A stretch of 16,448 nt of DNA from Candidatus Atribacter hydrocarboniphilus (GTDB lineage Bacteria > Atribacterota > Atribacteria > Atribacterales > Atribacteraceae). The position numbers were made by a program, and so were the translations under genes. Numbering within the stretch: the first letter of the stretch is position 1; every line of letters starts with the position of its first letter. The DNA is taken from NCBI GenBank assembly GCA_003542295.1, contig DPKX01000166.1, forward strand, positions 1 through 16,448, read 5' to 3'. The notes under the pieces are model-generated. The model was not told the origin of the DNA, did no database searches, and was given only the letters and a program-made list of their open reading frames with translations. Below, piece after piece: positions 1 through 7,289 of the stretch.

Positions 1-7
1 GCCTTCG

Positions 8-56
8 GTGTCAGATGAGATCCTCGCGGCTTCTGAATACCATGCCTCAGGATGAC
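8..56. repeat. Interspersed intergenic repeat, type 'CCTCAGGATGAC'
   Basis: Non-coding stretch with no supportable reading frame. On the minus strand it reads GTCATCCTGAGG, then about 15 variable bases, then GAAGCCGCGAGGATCTCATC. I recall this pattern from interspersed intergenic repeats in several anaerobic bacterial genomes, but that recollection is unverified here. Short complementary arms (ATCCT at 20-24 with AGGAT at 49-53) could form a weak hairpin. Function is unknown. It may be a REP-like element or transcribed spacer. Confidence 0.4.
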
Positions 57-73
57 TGATTAAAGAATTCATT

Positions 74-100
74 TGAAGGTATTTTCAGGATAGACCTTCA
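74..100. repeat. Inverted repeat, 7-base arms
   Basis: TGAAGGT at 74-80 is exactly complementary to ACCTTCA at 94-100, giving a 7-base stem with a 13-base loop. It lies beyond the 3' end of the minus-strand DUF401 gene, inside a repeat-rich gap. No T-tract follows on either strand, so I do not call it a terminator. Confidence 0.35.
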
Positions 101-129
101 TGCCACTTGTGTGACATCAGGAGAGGATG

Positions 130-237
130 AAAATCCAATATCCGACATACCATGGCATGTCGCTACAATAATCGGGCGCAATTAATTATGCACCTACGTA
201 AAAAATTCTTTTGTAGGGGCTTGATCTATCAAGTCGG
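130..237. repeat. Mosaic palindromic repeat, copy 1
   Basis: This is the first of two related intergenic repeats (the other is at 9562-9679). Its modules in order are a short lead-in (130-142), a near-perfect 20-base palindrome at 143-162 (CGACATACCATGGCATGTCG, one mismatched pair), the linker CTACA, a weak hairpin around 174-194, the arms CCTAC (193-197) and GTAGG (213-217), and a small hairpin CTTGAT/ATCAAG at 220-233, ending in GTCGG. The shared modules with diverged middles look like a REP/BIME-type mosaic element. It occupies the 3' side of the DUF401 operon and could act as a transcript-end structure. Confidence 0.6.
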
Positions 238-293
238 TGATTTTCTAATTAATCAAATACCAGCGACTCCTTATTAATGTTTTTGTTGAGCTA

Positions 294-1493
294 TTATCGA
301 GCCAGGAAAAACCAGATTACTCCCCAAGAAAATACCAATAGGAACGGTAAAAAAAGTAGCCGGTAGGTAGAAATGAGATCGCTTTTAAAATGGCGGCAGG
401 TGAGGATTAAGCAAAGATGAGCTGGTGAAAAAGTGATTCCAGCATAACCAGATATAAAAATTAAAGGGAAAATCTGTTGGATGGAATATTCAGTAAAAAG
501 TGGGAGGATAATAGGGAAGGCAATACCGATAAAAGCTGACGAATAACCGCTGATGAGAGCAATTAGAAAGGGGACAGCCATCCCGATAATCAATACCGGA
601 AAATGGCTAGAAAGGAAGGAATCTACTAAGATAGGGATACTCCCACTTTCAATAATGACGGTTTTAAAAAGTATGACCCCAACCACATCCAGCATCATAA
701 CCCAGGAAAACCGATGAAACATCAATCGTGATAATGTAGAAAGGTTCATGCGGTGAAAAAAGGCGCAAAAGACTATTCCCATTGCAGCTCCCAACCAAAC
801 CGGTTGGTTAAGGAGTACTACAAAAACAGGAATAAGGATGGGCAAGAACAGCCGAAGCAAAGTTTTCAAAGGCATAGATTCAGTTTTTATATTAGCTTTT
901 GGTACTGGTTTTTGTTTTTTTATGACCAACCAACCACCAATTAAAGCTAATAGAGTAAAAGGAAGATGATGAATAATAATCCAAGCAAGGGATAAACCTG
1001 TTATGTTAGATGCCATTAAAATAACTGGATAAAGCGGGAGGAAATACTCCCATACATGTCGATACCAATAATTAATAAAGGTAAGCAATTGGCTTGATGA
1101 TGAACTGGATGAATAAGAAGCTTCGATTAAAGGGGCGGAAAAAAGTGCACCACCGGGCATGGGAAGGAGCCCGATTAGAGCTGATAAGGCCGGGGGTACC
1201 AATCGGGAGTCACGAATTCGTTCTTCAATGCCCCGCACTAACTTAGCAAGTTCCCCATTATTGGATAGTAAATTTCCTAACAACATAATAGAAAAAACAC
1301 TAAGCAATAAATTGGTATTTTCATAAGCAAAAAATCCTAAAGGAAAAACCGACGGGAATTTCGAAAAGGGAATTTGAAATAAAATCCAAAAAAGGAAGGA
1401 AGCCAAAATAAGACTTAGACCGATATTCAATTTCTTTTTGATAAGGACCAGGATAAAGGCAAAAATGATTAATATTTTTATCAGAACCGGCAT
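294..1493 (-). CDS. DUF401 family integral membrane protein (putative transporter)
   Basis: This 399-residue, strongly hydrophobic protein has roughly ten predicted membrane segments. The most telling motif is GLLPMPGGALFSAP at about residues 108-121. It is the conserved proline/glycine-rich loop I associate with DUF401 proteins, which resemble ion-transporter-type permeases and have no firmly assigned substrate. A second loop, rich in Gly, Pro and Ser (about residues 305-350, 'LISGYSSAFIGIAFPIILP'), would be the matching re-entrant region. The ATG at 1491-1493 lies 4 bases after the hydrolase stop codon, with no clear Shine-Dalgarno site, so translation is probably coupled to the upstream gene. 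It is the last gene of a three-gene minus-strand operon. Family assignment is from motif recognition and the transported compound is unknown. Confidence 0.8.
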   Translation of the reverse strand: MPVLIKILIIFAFILVLIKKKLNIGLSLILASFLFWILFQIPFSKFPSVFPLGFFAYENTNLLLSVFSIMLLGNLLSNNGELAKLVRGIEERIRDSRLVPPALSALIGLLPMPGGALFSAPLIEASYSSSSSSSQLLTFINYWYRHVWEYFLPLYPVILMASNITGLSLAWIIIHHLPFTLLALIGGWLVIKKQKPVPKANIKTESMPLKTLLRLFLPILIPVFVVLLNQPVWLGAAMGIVFCAFFHRMNLSTLSRLMFHRFSWVMMLDVVGVILFKTVIIESGSIPILVDSFLSSHFPVLIIGMAVPFLIALISGYSSAFIGIAFPIILPLFTEYSIQQIFPLIFISGYAGITFSPAHLCLILTCRHFKSDLISTYRLLFLPFLLVFSWGVIWFFLAR

Positions 1494-1497
1494 GGAA

Positions 1498-2439
1498 TTA
1501 TTGGGAATGAAAATTGATAAATTTGGTCAATTGTTCGACAATTTCATCTGGTTTTTCTTCCTGGGGCATATGACCACATTGATGAATTTCCAAGAAGGTG
1601 GCGTTACTGAAGAAAGTGGTTAATCGTCTTATTTCGGAGATTTTTACCCAAGCATCTTCTTTTCCGCTCATAATAAAAATTGGTAAAGTAAGACTTTTTA
1701 GATCAGGAAAAACATGGTTTCGAGAAGAATCTCGTAAATAATAGTAAAGTGCCAAGCCACTTCTGGGATTTTGAAGAATTGGTTTAACTATTCGTTCGAT
1801 CAAGTCTTGGTCAATTATATTCTTATCAAAAACTGCATCCTGGAGGGTTTTTGTCAATTTAATATCGGAGCGCAGTGTCTTATTGGCAATAGAAATAATG
1901 CCAGTTCTCAAGAGAGGGTTGGCAAAAATTAAACCCGACAAGGGAACTCCATGAACCGAAAATACCGCGGGACTGATGAGAAATAGAGCTTGTACTCTCT
2001 CGGGATGAAGAAGAGCCATTCGGATAGCGAGTGTCCCACCTAGGGAATGGCCGATAATGATAACTTTTTTGATTGAAAGAGTATCGAGGAATTCGATAAG
2101 CTGTCGAGCAAGATGACGATGAGAATATTTCCCCATCCGCTGAGCAGTTGATTGTCCATGGCCTGGAAGATCAACTAAAATAAAACGATATTTTTCTTGC
2201 GGAAGACGATTCAAAATTTTTTGCCAAGTCAGGAGATTTTCTCCTAATCCATGGATCATTAATAAGGGAAAATTATCTGTTTTTCCAGAATCAATATAAT
2301 GGATCATATTTTTACCAATTTTAACCTGGTTAGAATAAGCAAAGCCTCTTGGTGAGAAAGCTATTATAAATAGAAAAATCAGGGTAAAAACCTCAAGGGA
2401 AAGTTTTAAACGATAGATAGTTTCGGTTGGTTTCGACAC
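1498..2439 (-). CDS. Membrane-anchored or exported alpha/beta-fold hydrolase
   Basis: A 313-residue alpha/beta hydrolase of unknown substrate. The hydrophobic stretch at about residues 14-34, ending in AYS, is a signal peptide or N-terminal anchor, which places the enzyme outside the cytoplasm. Family landmarks are the oxyanion-hole motif MIHGLGENLLTW (61-72), DLPGHGQS (90-97), the nucleophile elbow GHSLGG with Ser132, the acid Asp262 in GKEDAW, and His290 in QCGHMPQEE, so the catalytic triad is complete. The start is GTG at 2437-2439, 6 bases after the DUF2007 stop codon, with only a weak ribosome site. No later start keeps the signal segment. Family members include esterases, lipases and C-C hydrolases, and nothing here separates these. 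Confidence 0.85.
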   Translation of the reverse strand: MSKPTETIYRLKLSLEVFTLIFLFIIAFSPRGFAYSNQVKIGKNMIHYIDSGKTDNFPLLMIHGLGENLLTWQKILNRLPQEKYRFILVDLPGHGQSTAQRMGKYSHRHLARQLIEFLDTLSIKKVIIIGHSLGGTLAIRMALLHPERVQALFLISPAVFSVHGVPLSGLIFANPLLRTGIISIANKTLRSDIKLTKTLQDAVFDKNIIDQDLIERIVKPILQNPRSGLALYYYLRDSSRNHVFPDLKSLTLPIFIMSGKEDAWVKISEIRRLTTFFSNATFLEIHQCGHMPQEEKPDEIVEQLTKFINFHSQ

Positions 2440-2445
2440 TGATTA

Positions 2446-2673
2446 TCACTCAATCGGTTTTATTTCCATATCACGGATAATCGATTTTGCCTGGAGTATT
2501 TGATTCTCTTTAACCTGAACTTCTATTGGACCGGTATCACCAAAATAGGCGATTCCACCATAAGGTTGGGTCGATGGCTTTAAAATTACTTTGATACCTT
2601 CGGCCTCTAAAAAGCCTTTAATAAGTTCAGCTTCTAAATTATTTTGAGCCAGTTTTATAGTCCGGTAATCCAT
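2446..2673 (-). CDS. DUF2007 domain protein (putative signal-transducing protein)
   Basis: A small 75-residue soluble protein that opens the minus-strand operon. The pattern 'NNLEAELIKGFLEAEGIKVIL' (about 10-30), then a glycine-rich loop, then 'IEVQVKENQILQAKSIIRDME' (about 50-70) matches the ferredoxin-like DUF2007 fold, related to the ACT/PII-like 'putative signal transducing' family. These short proteins usually stand next to membrane or metabolic genes and their ligand is mostly unknown. The ATG at 2671-2673 is preceded by AAGGCGGG at good spacing. The next gene starts 6 bases after its stop codon. Function beyond the family name is not known. Confidence 0.75.
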   Translation of the reverse strand: MDYRTIKLAQNNLEAELIKGFLEAEGIKVILKPSTQPYGGIAYFGDTGPIEVQVKENQILQAKSIIRDMEIKPIE

Positions 2674-2708
2674 GCCGATCCCGCCTTAAAAAGTTTTCTT
2701 TAATTATT

Positions 2709-2714
2709 ATTATA
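2709..2714 (-). promoter_or_regulatory. Candidate -10 box for the DUF2007-hydrolase-DUF401 operon
   Basis: On the minus strand these bases read TATAAT, the consensus sigma-70 -10 hexamer, about 36 bases before the DUF2007 ATG. The matching -35 position (2732-2737, CTGTAT) is a poor match, so only the -10 is supported. The region is very AT-rich, which makes chance matches likely. Confidence 0.35.
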
Positions 2715-2781
2715 AACATTCTTTTTCATAAATACAGCGAGGAAGAAAATAATGACAATGATGAATTACAAACAAATCAAT

Positions 2782-2787
2782 TATAAT
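2782..2787 (+). promoter_or_regulatory. Candidate -10 box for the SagB-opp block
   Basis: TATAAT lies 39 bases before the SagB ATG, on the opposite side of the divergent spacer from the minus-strand -10. No good -35 hexamer is visible at 16-18 bases upstream. A long purine-rich ribosome site (2809-2821) follows. Confidence 0.4.
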
Positions 2788-2826
2788 AATTAAAAAAGGA
2801 TATATTGCAGGAGGAGGGAGGTTTTT

Positions 2827-3558
2827 ATGTTGGAAGGATTAGGGGACCGCTTTCAGCGAGAAACCAAATATATTCGAGGAGAAAGCCTGGTTGGTGGAAT
2901 GAGTTGGGAAAACTTACCAGAACCTTTTAAATTTTATACCAATGTTCAAATTGTAAACTTACCAGAACCAAAAGATTTAAGTGGGATGAGCCTTGACCAA
3001 GCTCTTCGGAAAAGGAAAAGCATGCGAGAATATTCTTTGGAACCAATTCAACTGGATCAGCTTTCCTATATTTTATGGGCAGCCAATGGGATTTGTAATC
3101 GAGAAGAAAACCAGGAATTTCGTACCGCCCCTTCGGCAGGCGCCCTTTATCCAATTGAGACCTATCTTGTGGTCAGCAATGTTTCAGACCTTACCCCTGG
3201 TATTTACCATTATTCGGTTCAAAAACATGAATTAGAGACATTAAAAATAGGAAAGTTTACCCGTGAAATGGTCAGGGCAGGAATGGGACAGGAGATGCTG
3301 GGGAAGGCGGCGGTTACTTTCGTATGGACAGCAATCTTTGAACGTTCGAAATGGAAATATCGACAACGGGCTTATCGTTATATTTATCTAGATGCTGGTC
3401 ATATTGCTGAAAACCTTGCTCTGGCAGCAACCTCCCTTGGATTAGGAAGTTGCCAGATTGGAGCTTTATATGATGATGAAGTAAATCTGATTATTAATGT
3501 TGATGGGGTTGAAGAAAGTGTTCTTTACATGAGTACGGTTGGACAACCAGCAGATTGA
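2827..3558 (+). CDS. SagB/ThcOx-type nitroreductase-family dehydrogenase
   Basis: A 243-residue FMN-dependent oxidoreductase of the nitroreductase fold, SagB/ThcOx subtype. Features seen are the FMN-phosphate contact region 'LRKRKSMREYS' (about 61-71), the subtype hallmark 'TAPSAGALYPIETYLV' (about 101-116), the helix 'DAGHIAENLALAATSLGLGSCQIGA' (about 190-214) and the terminal 'VGQP'. Proteins of this subtype oxidise azoline rings to azoles in some peptide natural-product clusters. Stand-alone versions like this one are common and mostly uncharacterised. No cyclodehydratase (YcaO), precursor peptide or export gene is present here. The start has a very strong ribosome site (AGGAGGAGGGAGG, 2809-2821). 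It is followed 53 bases later by the peptide-binding protein, so it probably leads that transcript. Substrate unknown. Confidence 0.85.
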   Translation: MLEGLGDRFQRETKYIRGESLVGGMSWENLPEPFKFYTNVQIVNLPEPKDLSGMSLDQALRKRKSMREYSLEPIQLDQLSYILWAANGICNREENQEFRTAPSAGALYPIETYLVVSNVSDLTPGIYHYSVQKHELETLKIGKFTREMVRAGMGQEMLGKAAVTFVWTAIFERSKWKYRQRAYRYIYLDAGHIAENLALAATSLGLGSCQIGALYDDEVNLIINVDGVEESVLYMSTVGQPAD

Positions 3559-3611
3559 AAAAGCCCGTGTTGAGTGAAGAGTGATTAAAAGGAAATAAAA
3601 GGAGGTTTATC

Positions 3612-5195
3612 ATGATTCAACATAAAAAAAAGATTGCAATAGTTCTTTTAACGGTTTTTAGCCTTTTCTTTTTAATGACTTTTGTTTCGCATGGTGAGGA
3701 AGTTGTTTTGCGAATTGGTTCACCAAATATGGTTAGTACGGCCAATTTGGTTTTTGATGATTATCTGCCGGTTTTTGCCCATATTTCCAATCCTCCTCTA
3801 ACCAAAATGAACACCGAGGGACAAATTGTAGGTCAGAGCGCAAAATTAATCGAAGTGAGTTCGGATAATACAACTTGGACTTTTCATCTCAATGATTCAC
3901 TGTATTGGAGTGATGGTCAAAAAGTGACTCCCCAGGATGTCAAATTTACTATTGAATTTATTGCTCAAAATGTGCCCTGGGCTGGTTGGCTGAAAGAGGG
4001 ACTTCAAGATATTTCTATTCAAGGACCAAACGCGGTGGTATTGAAATTTAAGAAGCCCCATACTCAGATTAACCGAGATTTATCCAGCTATAATTTACTT
4101 CCTAAACACATTTGGGAAAAAGTTGAATCTCCCCAGGATTACTCGAATCCCGGAGAAAATATCGGTTGCGGACCTTTCTATATCAAAAAGGTAGATCTAA
4201 ATGCTGGAATTATAACAATGGAAAAAAATCCTTATTGGAAAGGTCAAACGCCTCAAATTGGTAAGATTGAAATTCATTTATATAACAATGTTGATGTTTT
4301 GTCATTAGCATTGGAAAAGGGGGATGTTGATACCTATTATCGATATGCTTCATCATATCCCTATCAGAATATAGAGAGATTGAAGAAAACCGGACGTTTT
4401 GATTTTGTTGAAAAGCTCAATATAGGACTCTACTTCTTAGCTTTTAATTTAAAACGAACTCCAATGTCTGACTTTAAATTTCGGGAAGCAATTTCTTATG
4501 CAATCAACTACCCTGAAATTTTAAAGCTTGATGGTTTAGATTATGGTAACCTTCCAGCTCGGGGTTTTGTTCCCAACAGTATGGATCATTTTTTTGAAAC
4601 CGAATTATTAACCTATGATTTGGAAAAAGCAAATAGATTGTTAGGGGAAGCTGGTTATATTGATAGTGATAAGAATGGCATACGGGAAGATTTAGCTGGA
4701 AAAGATATTAACCTTACTATGCTTGTGGAACCTGATTATGTTCGCCGTTCAGAGCTGATTAAGTACTACTTGGAAGAGGTTGGTATCAAAGTTACCATGA
4801 AAAATGTTGATGAATCAACCTGGATTGCTCTCAAGGACCAATATGAATATGACATTACCGTAACTCGGACTACCCCATGGGGAATGATGGTTCATGGGGG
4901 CTGGGGAACGGCTTATTTCGATTCTCGAAGAACCGGTGAGGGTGTTTTGCATATTATTGATGATCCAATCTTTCTTGGGTTGGTTGATGGATTGCTTTCT
5001 ACAACTGATCCGGGAAAAATAAAAGAGCTTGCCCACTCGGTTCAAAGCTATTATGCTGAAAACATACCGGCAATTGCCCTTTATTGGAATATGATTATTA
5101 CACCTTTTAACCGAGAATTCACTGGTTGGCAACCCGATCCTCTCTTTGGAATTTATAATATTGATAATTTTGTTAATCTAAAGAAAGTATTTTAG
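3612..5195 (+). CDS. Periplasmic oligopeptide/dipeptide-type ABC substrate-binding protein (SBP_bac_5)
   Basis: The 527-residue solute receptor of the ABC importer encoded downstream. Residues 1-28 form a signal peptide (basic KKK, hydrophobic core, then 'SHGEE'). There is no cysteine near the cleavage site, so it is predicted to be a soluble periplasmic protein rather than a lipoprotein, pointing to a diderm cell. Family landmarks are 'NTTWTFHLNDSLYWSDGQKVTPQDVKF' (about 86-112), 'EKNPYWKG' (about 198-205) and 'FKFREAISYAINYPEI' (about 290-305). The family binds peptides, nickel chelates, opines or oligosaccharides, so the ligand cannot be read from sequence. AGGAGG at 3600-3605 sets the ATG. 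A 298-base gap with hairpins follows before the first permease, as often seen where the receptor is made in excess over the channel. Confidence 0.9.
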   Translation: MIQHKKKIAIVLLTVFSLFFLMTFVSHGEEVVLRIGSPNMVSTANLVFDDYLPVFAHISNPPLTKMNTEGQIVGQSAKLIEVSSDNTTWTFHLNDSLYWSDGQKVTPQDVKFTIEFIAQNVPWAGWLKEGLQDISIQGPNAVVLKFKKPHTQINRDLSSYNLLPKHIWEKVESPQDYSNPGENIGCGPFYIKKVDLNAGIITMEKNPYWKGQTPQIGKIEIHLYNNVDVLSLALEKGDVDTYYRYASSYPYQNIERLKKTGRFDFVEKLNIGLYFLAFNLKRTPMSDFKFREAISYAINYPEILKLDGLDYGNLPARGFVPNSMDHFFETELLTYDLEKANRLLGEAGYIDSDKNGIREDLAGKDINLTMLVEPDYVRRSELIKYYLEEVGIKVTMKNVDESTWIALKDQYEYDITVTRTTPWGMMVHGGWGTAYFDSRRTGEGVLHIIDDPIFLGLVDGLLSTTDPGKIKELAHSVQSYYAENIPAIALYWNMIITPFNREFTGWQPDPLFGIYNIDNFVNLKKVF

Positions 5196-5267
5196 TCATT
5201 TAATCTCATCTTTTAAAAAAGGGGGACAGGAGGGGTTTGAAAGAACTTTAAAAAATCGAATCCCGAA

Positions 5268-5295
5268 CTATCTCCCTTTAGCTTAAGGGAGATGG
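5268..5295 (+). promoter_or_regulatory. Stem-loop after the binding-protein gene
   Basis: CTATCTCCCTT (5268-5278) pairs with AAGGGAGATGG (5285-5295), giving 11 base pairs including one G-U and a 6-base loop. It lies 72 bases after the receptor stop codon and has no T-tract, so it is more likely a 3'-end stabiliser or partial attenuator than a full terminator. It could keep receptor mRNA more abundant than the downstream permease mRNA. The role is inferred. Confidence 0.45.
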
Positions 5296-5308
5296 AATTA
5301 ATAAAGAT

Positions 5309-5400
5309 TGAGCTCATGAGATTGCCACGTCACTTCATTCCTCGCAATGACGAATCAAAGTTCCTTCTCCCTTGATGGGAAAAGGTGAGGATGAGGGTGG
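5309..5400. repeat. Interspersed intergenic repeats in the opp gap
   Basis: Two repeat-like units lie side by side. The first, 5319-5352, reads on the minus strand as CGTCATTGCGAGGA, then a variable middle, then ACGTGGCAATC, with internal arms ATTGC (5321-5325) and GCAAT (5344-5348). I recall this pattern as a common dispersed intergenic repeat in unrelated bacteria (unverified). The second, 5363-5385, forms a 9-position stem with one mismatch (CCTTCTCCC with GGGAAAAGG) and a TTGAT loop, followed by GTGAGGATGAGGGTGG. Nothing here codes for protein. Their placement inside a transporter operon is unusual because such repeats normally sit between transcription units. Confidence 0.5.
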
Positions 5401-5423
5401 AAGCCCGGATTAGAATCCACAGG

Positions 5424-5452
5424 TTGGTTACTCAAAATTAGTTGCCTATAAC
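5424..5452 (+). promoter_or_regulatory. Candidate sigma-70 promoter for oppB-oppC-oppD-oppF-HAD
   Basis: A -35-like TTGGTT (5424-5429) and a -10-like TATAAC (5447-5452) are separated by exactly 17 bases. The -10 lies about 41 bases before the permease ATG. This would let the permease/ATPase genes be transcribed independently of the binding protein. The prediction rests on sequence only. Confidence 0.5.
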
Positions 5453-5493
5453 TCGTTTCTATATTTATTAACTGATAAAATTATGGAGATTAT

Positions 5494-6441
5494 ATGGTTT
5501 TTCCAGCTAAAAAAGTGCTACGTTATATATTCGCCCTATTTTTTATCGTTTCATTAAACTTTTTTCTACCCCGTGCTATGCCCGGTGATCCAGTAATTAA
5601 TCTTCTTGGAGAGGATTTTATTGCTGGAAAAGAAGCAGTTGAGAAAATTCGAGAAGAATTGGGATTGAACAGGCCAATATTAGTTCAATATGCCAGTTAT
5701 TGGAAGAATTTATTACGGTTTGATTTCGGATATTCTTATCATTTCCGAGCTCGAGTTTCTTCTCTAATCATTTCACGTTTAAAATGGACTTTTATCTTGG
5801 TTGCTCCTTCTTTAATTCTTGGAACGATTATAGGAGCGTTGGCTGGTTCTCTTGCTGGATGGAAAAGGAAAAGCAAAGGGAATACCTTTTCCTTCCTTTT
5901 CTTTTTATTTATTTACTGCTCTCCTCCTTTTTTTATTTCTCTCTTATTGCTCTATTTTTTTGGATTTCGACTCGGTCTTTTTCCTCTAAAAGGTTTCTAT
6001 ACAACAGGAAATTGGATTGATATTCTGAAGCACCTTTTTTTACCGGTTTTAATTATGACCTTATTTTCTGCTTCGCGAAATTATATGGTGATGAGGGGGA
6101 GTGTTCTCCAAGAGAAAGAGAAGTTATATGTATGGTATGCTCGAGCCAAAGGTCATTTGGAAGATAGTATATTGTTTCAGCATGTTTTTAAAAATGCTTC
6201 ACTGCCGGTAATAACCCTTTTTGCTCTTGATTTTGGATTTTTATTTTCCGGAGCGCTCTTTATTGAGATCGTTTTTTCGCTTAATGGAATGGGGACTCTC
6301 ATTTACCAATCGATACTATCACGAGACTACCCAGTTCTTCAGGGAACCTTTTTGACCATTTCTTTTATGGTTATTATTGCCAATTATCTTACTGATTGGA
6401 TTTATAATTGGATTGATCCTCGTGTGAGGGCAAACCGATGA
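5494..6441 (+). CDS. ABC transporter permease, OppB/DppB type
   Basis: A 315-residue inner-membrane permease of the peptide/nickel importer family. The N-terminal helix is followed by 'LPRAMPGDPVINLLGEDF', the DppB/OppB signature region (about 25-42), then by 'QYASYWKNLLRFDFGYSY' (about 66-83). Five further hydrophobic helices follow. The cytoplasmic EAA-type coupling loop is 'YVWYARAKGHLEDSILFQHVFKNASLPV' (about 211-240). The protein ends with the usual 'DWIYNWIDPRVR'. GGAG at 5485-5488 marks the ATG. The stop overlaps the next gene's start as ATGA, so the two permeases are translationally coupled and should form the heterodimeric channel. Confidence 0.92.
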   Translation: MVFPAKKVLRYIFALFFIVSLNFFLPRAMPGDPVINLLGEDFIAGKEAVEKIREELGLNRPILVQYASYWKNLLRFDFGYSYHFRARVSSLIISRLKWTFILVAPSLILGTIIGALAGSLAGWKRKSKGNTFSFLFFLFIYCSPPFFISLLLLYFFGFRLGLFPLKGFYTTGNWIDILKHLFLPVLIMTLFSASRNYMVMRGSVLQEKEKLYVWYARAKGHLEDSILFQHVFKNASLPVITLFALDFGFLFSGALFIEIVFSLNGMGTLIYQSILSRDYPVLQGTFLTISFMVIIANYLTDWIYNWIDPRVRANR

Positions 6442-7289
6442 AAGACTTGATTTTTCAACGAAAAAAATATTTCACTCGAATAGGTGGATTTCTCTTTATC
6501 CTTTTTTTATTGATTGCTATATTTTCTCATTTTATTGCCCCTTTTCAACTCAGGGATCGTTTTGATCCCTTCTTGCCCCCTGGGTTAAAACATCTTTTGG
6601 GGACAAACGATATTGGCAATGATCTCTTCACTGAATTTGTTTACGGGTCAAGGACGACGCTACTAGTTGGGTTGTTGACCGGGGCTTTTGCGGTATCAAT
6701 TGGGGTATTGGTAGGTCTTTTTGCCGGTTATCACGGAGGGGTCATTGATGAATTGCTGATGGGTATTACTGATGTTGTCTTAATAATCCCAAGAATACCC
6801 TTAATAATTGTTCTTTCAGCATTTTTACGTCCCAGCGTAGGATTGATGATTCTAGTGATGAGTATTTTGTGGTGGACCTCAACCGCTCGGATTATCCGCT
6901 CTCGGACGATGCAGATTCGTTCAATGGGTTTTGTTGAAAGCGCTCGTTGTTTAGGTTTTTCAAGTTGGCATATTCTTTTTTATGAAATCTTACCGAACAT
7001 TGTTATGATCATCATTCCAGAATTTCTTATCACGGTAGCTTCTGCCATGATATCAGAAGCCTCGTTATCATTTTTAGGCTTGGGAGATCCCACACTAAAA
7101 AGCTGGGGAATGATGATTCATCATGCTTTTCAGAGAGGTGGATTCCTGAATGGAATGTGGTGGTGGTACATTCCGCCAGGTATAGGTATTACATTATTTG
7201 TTTTATCAATGGTATTTTTAAGTTTTGCATTTGAAGAAACAGAAATTGGAATAGGAGAGGAAGTCGCCATTGTCCCTTTTAACCGTTGA
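6438..7289 (+). CDS. ABC transporter permease, OppC/DppC type
   Basis: A 283-residue second permease. It has the N-terminal helix (about 14-34), then the conserved 'HLLGTNDIGNDLFTEFVYGSRTTLLVGL' region (about 52-79). The EAA-type loop 'GFVESARCLGFSSWHILFYEILPN' (about 163-186) contacts the ATPases. After it come 'SEASLSFLGLGDPTLKSWGMMI' (about 205-226) and a final helix. All are standard for DppC/OppC. It overlaps the upstream permease by 4 bases and runs 20 bases into the ATPase gene, indicating tight coupling. Substrate specificity cannot be derived. Confidence 0.92.
   Translation: MKDLIFQRKKYFTRIGGFLFILFLLIAIFSHFIAPFQLRDRFDPFLPPGLKHLLGTNDIGNDLFTEFVYGSRTTLLVGLLTGAFAVSIGVLVGLFAGYHGGVIDELLMGITDVVLIIPRIPLIIVLSAFLRPSVGLMILVMSILWWTSTARIIRSRTMQIRSMGFVESARCLGFSSWHILFYEILPNIVMIIIPEFLITVASAMISEASLSFLGLGDPTLKSWGMMIHHAFQRGGFLNGMWWWYIPPGIGITLFVLSMVFLSFAFEETEIGIGEEVAIVPFNR

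Noticed and set aside
753..944. Open frame on the plus strand inside the DUF401 gene (63 codons)
   Set aside because: Shadow of a real minus-strand gene with low-complexity, lysine- and phenylalanine-rich translation and no ribosome site. No independent support.
2827..3558. Thiazole/oxazole-modified peptide biosynthesis cluster around the SagB gene
   Set aside because: No YcaO cyclodehydratase, leader-peptide-like gene or dedicated exporter is in the neighbourhood. A stand-alone SagB-like protein does not define such a cluster.
5309..5400. CRISPR array in the repeat-rich gap
   Set aside because: The units are different palindromic elements, not a regularly spaced identical repeat with unique spacers.
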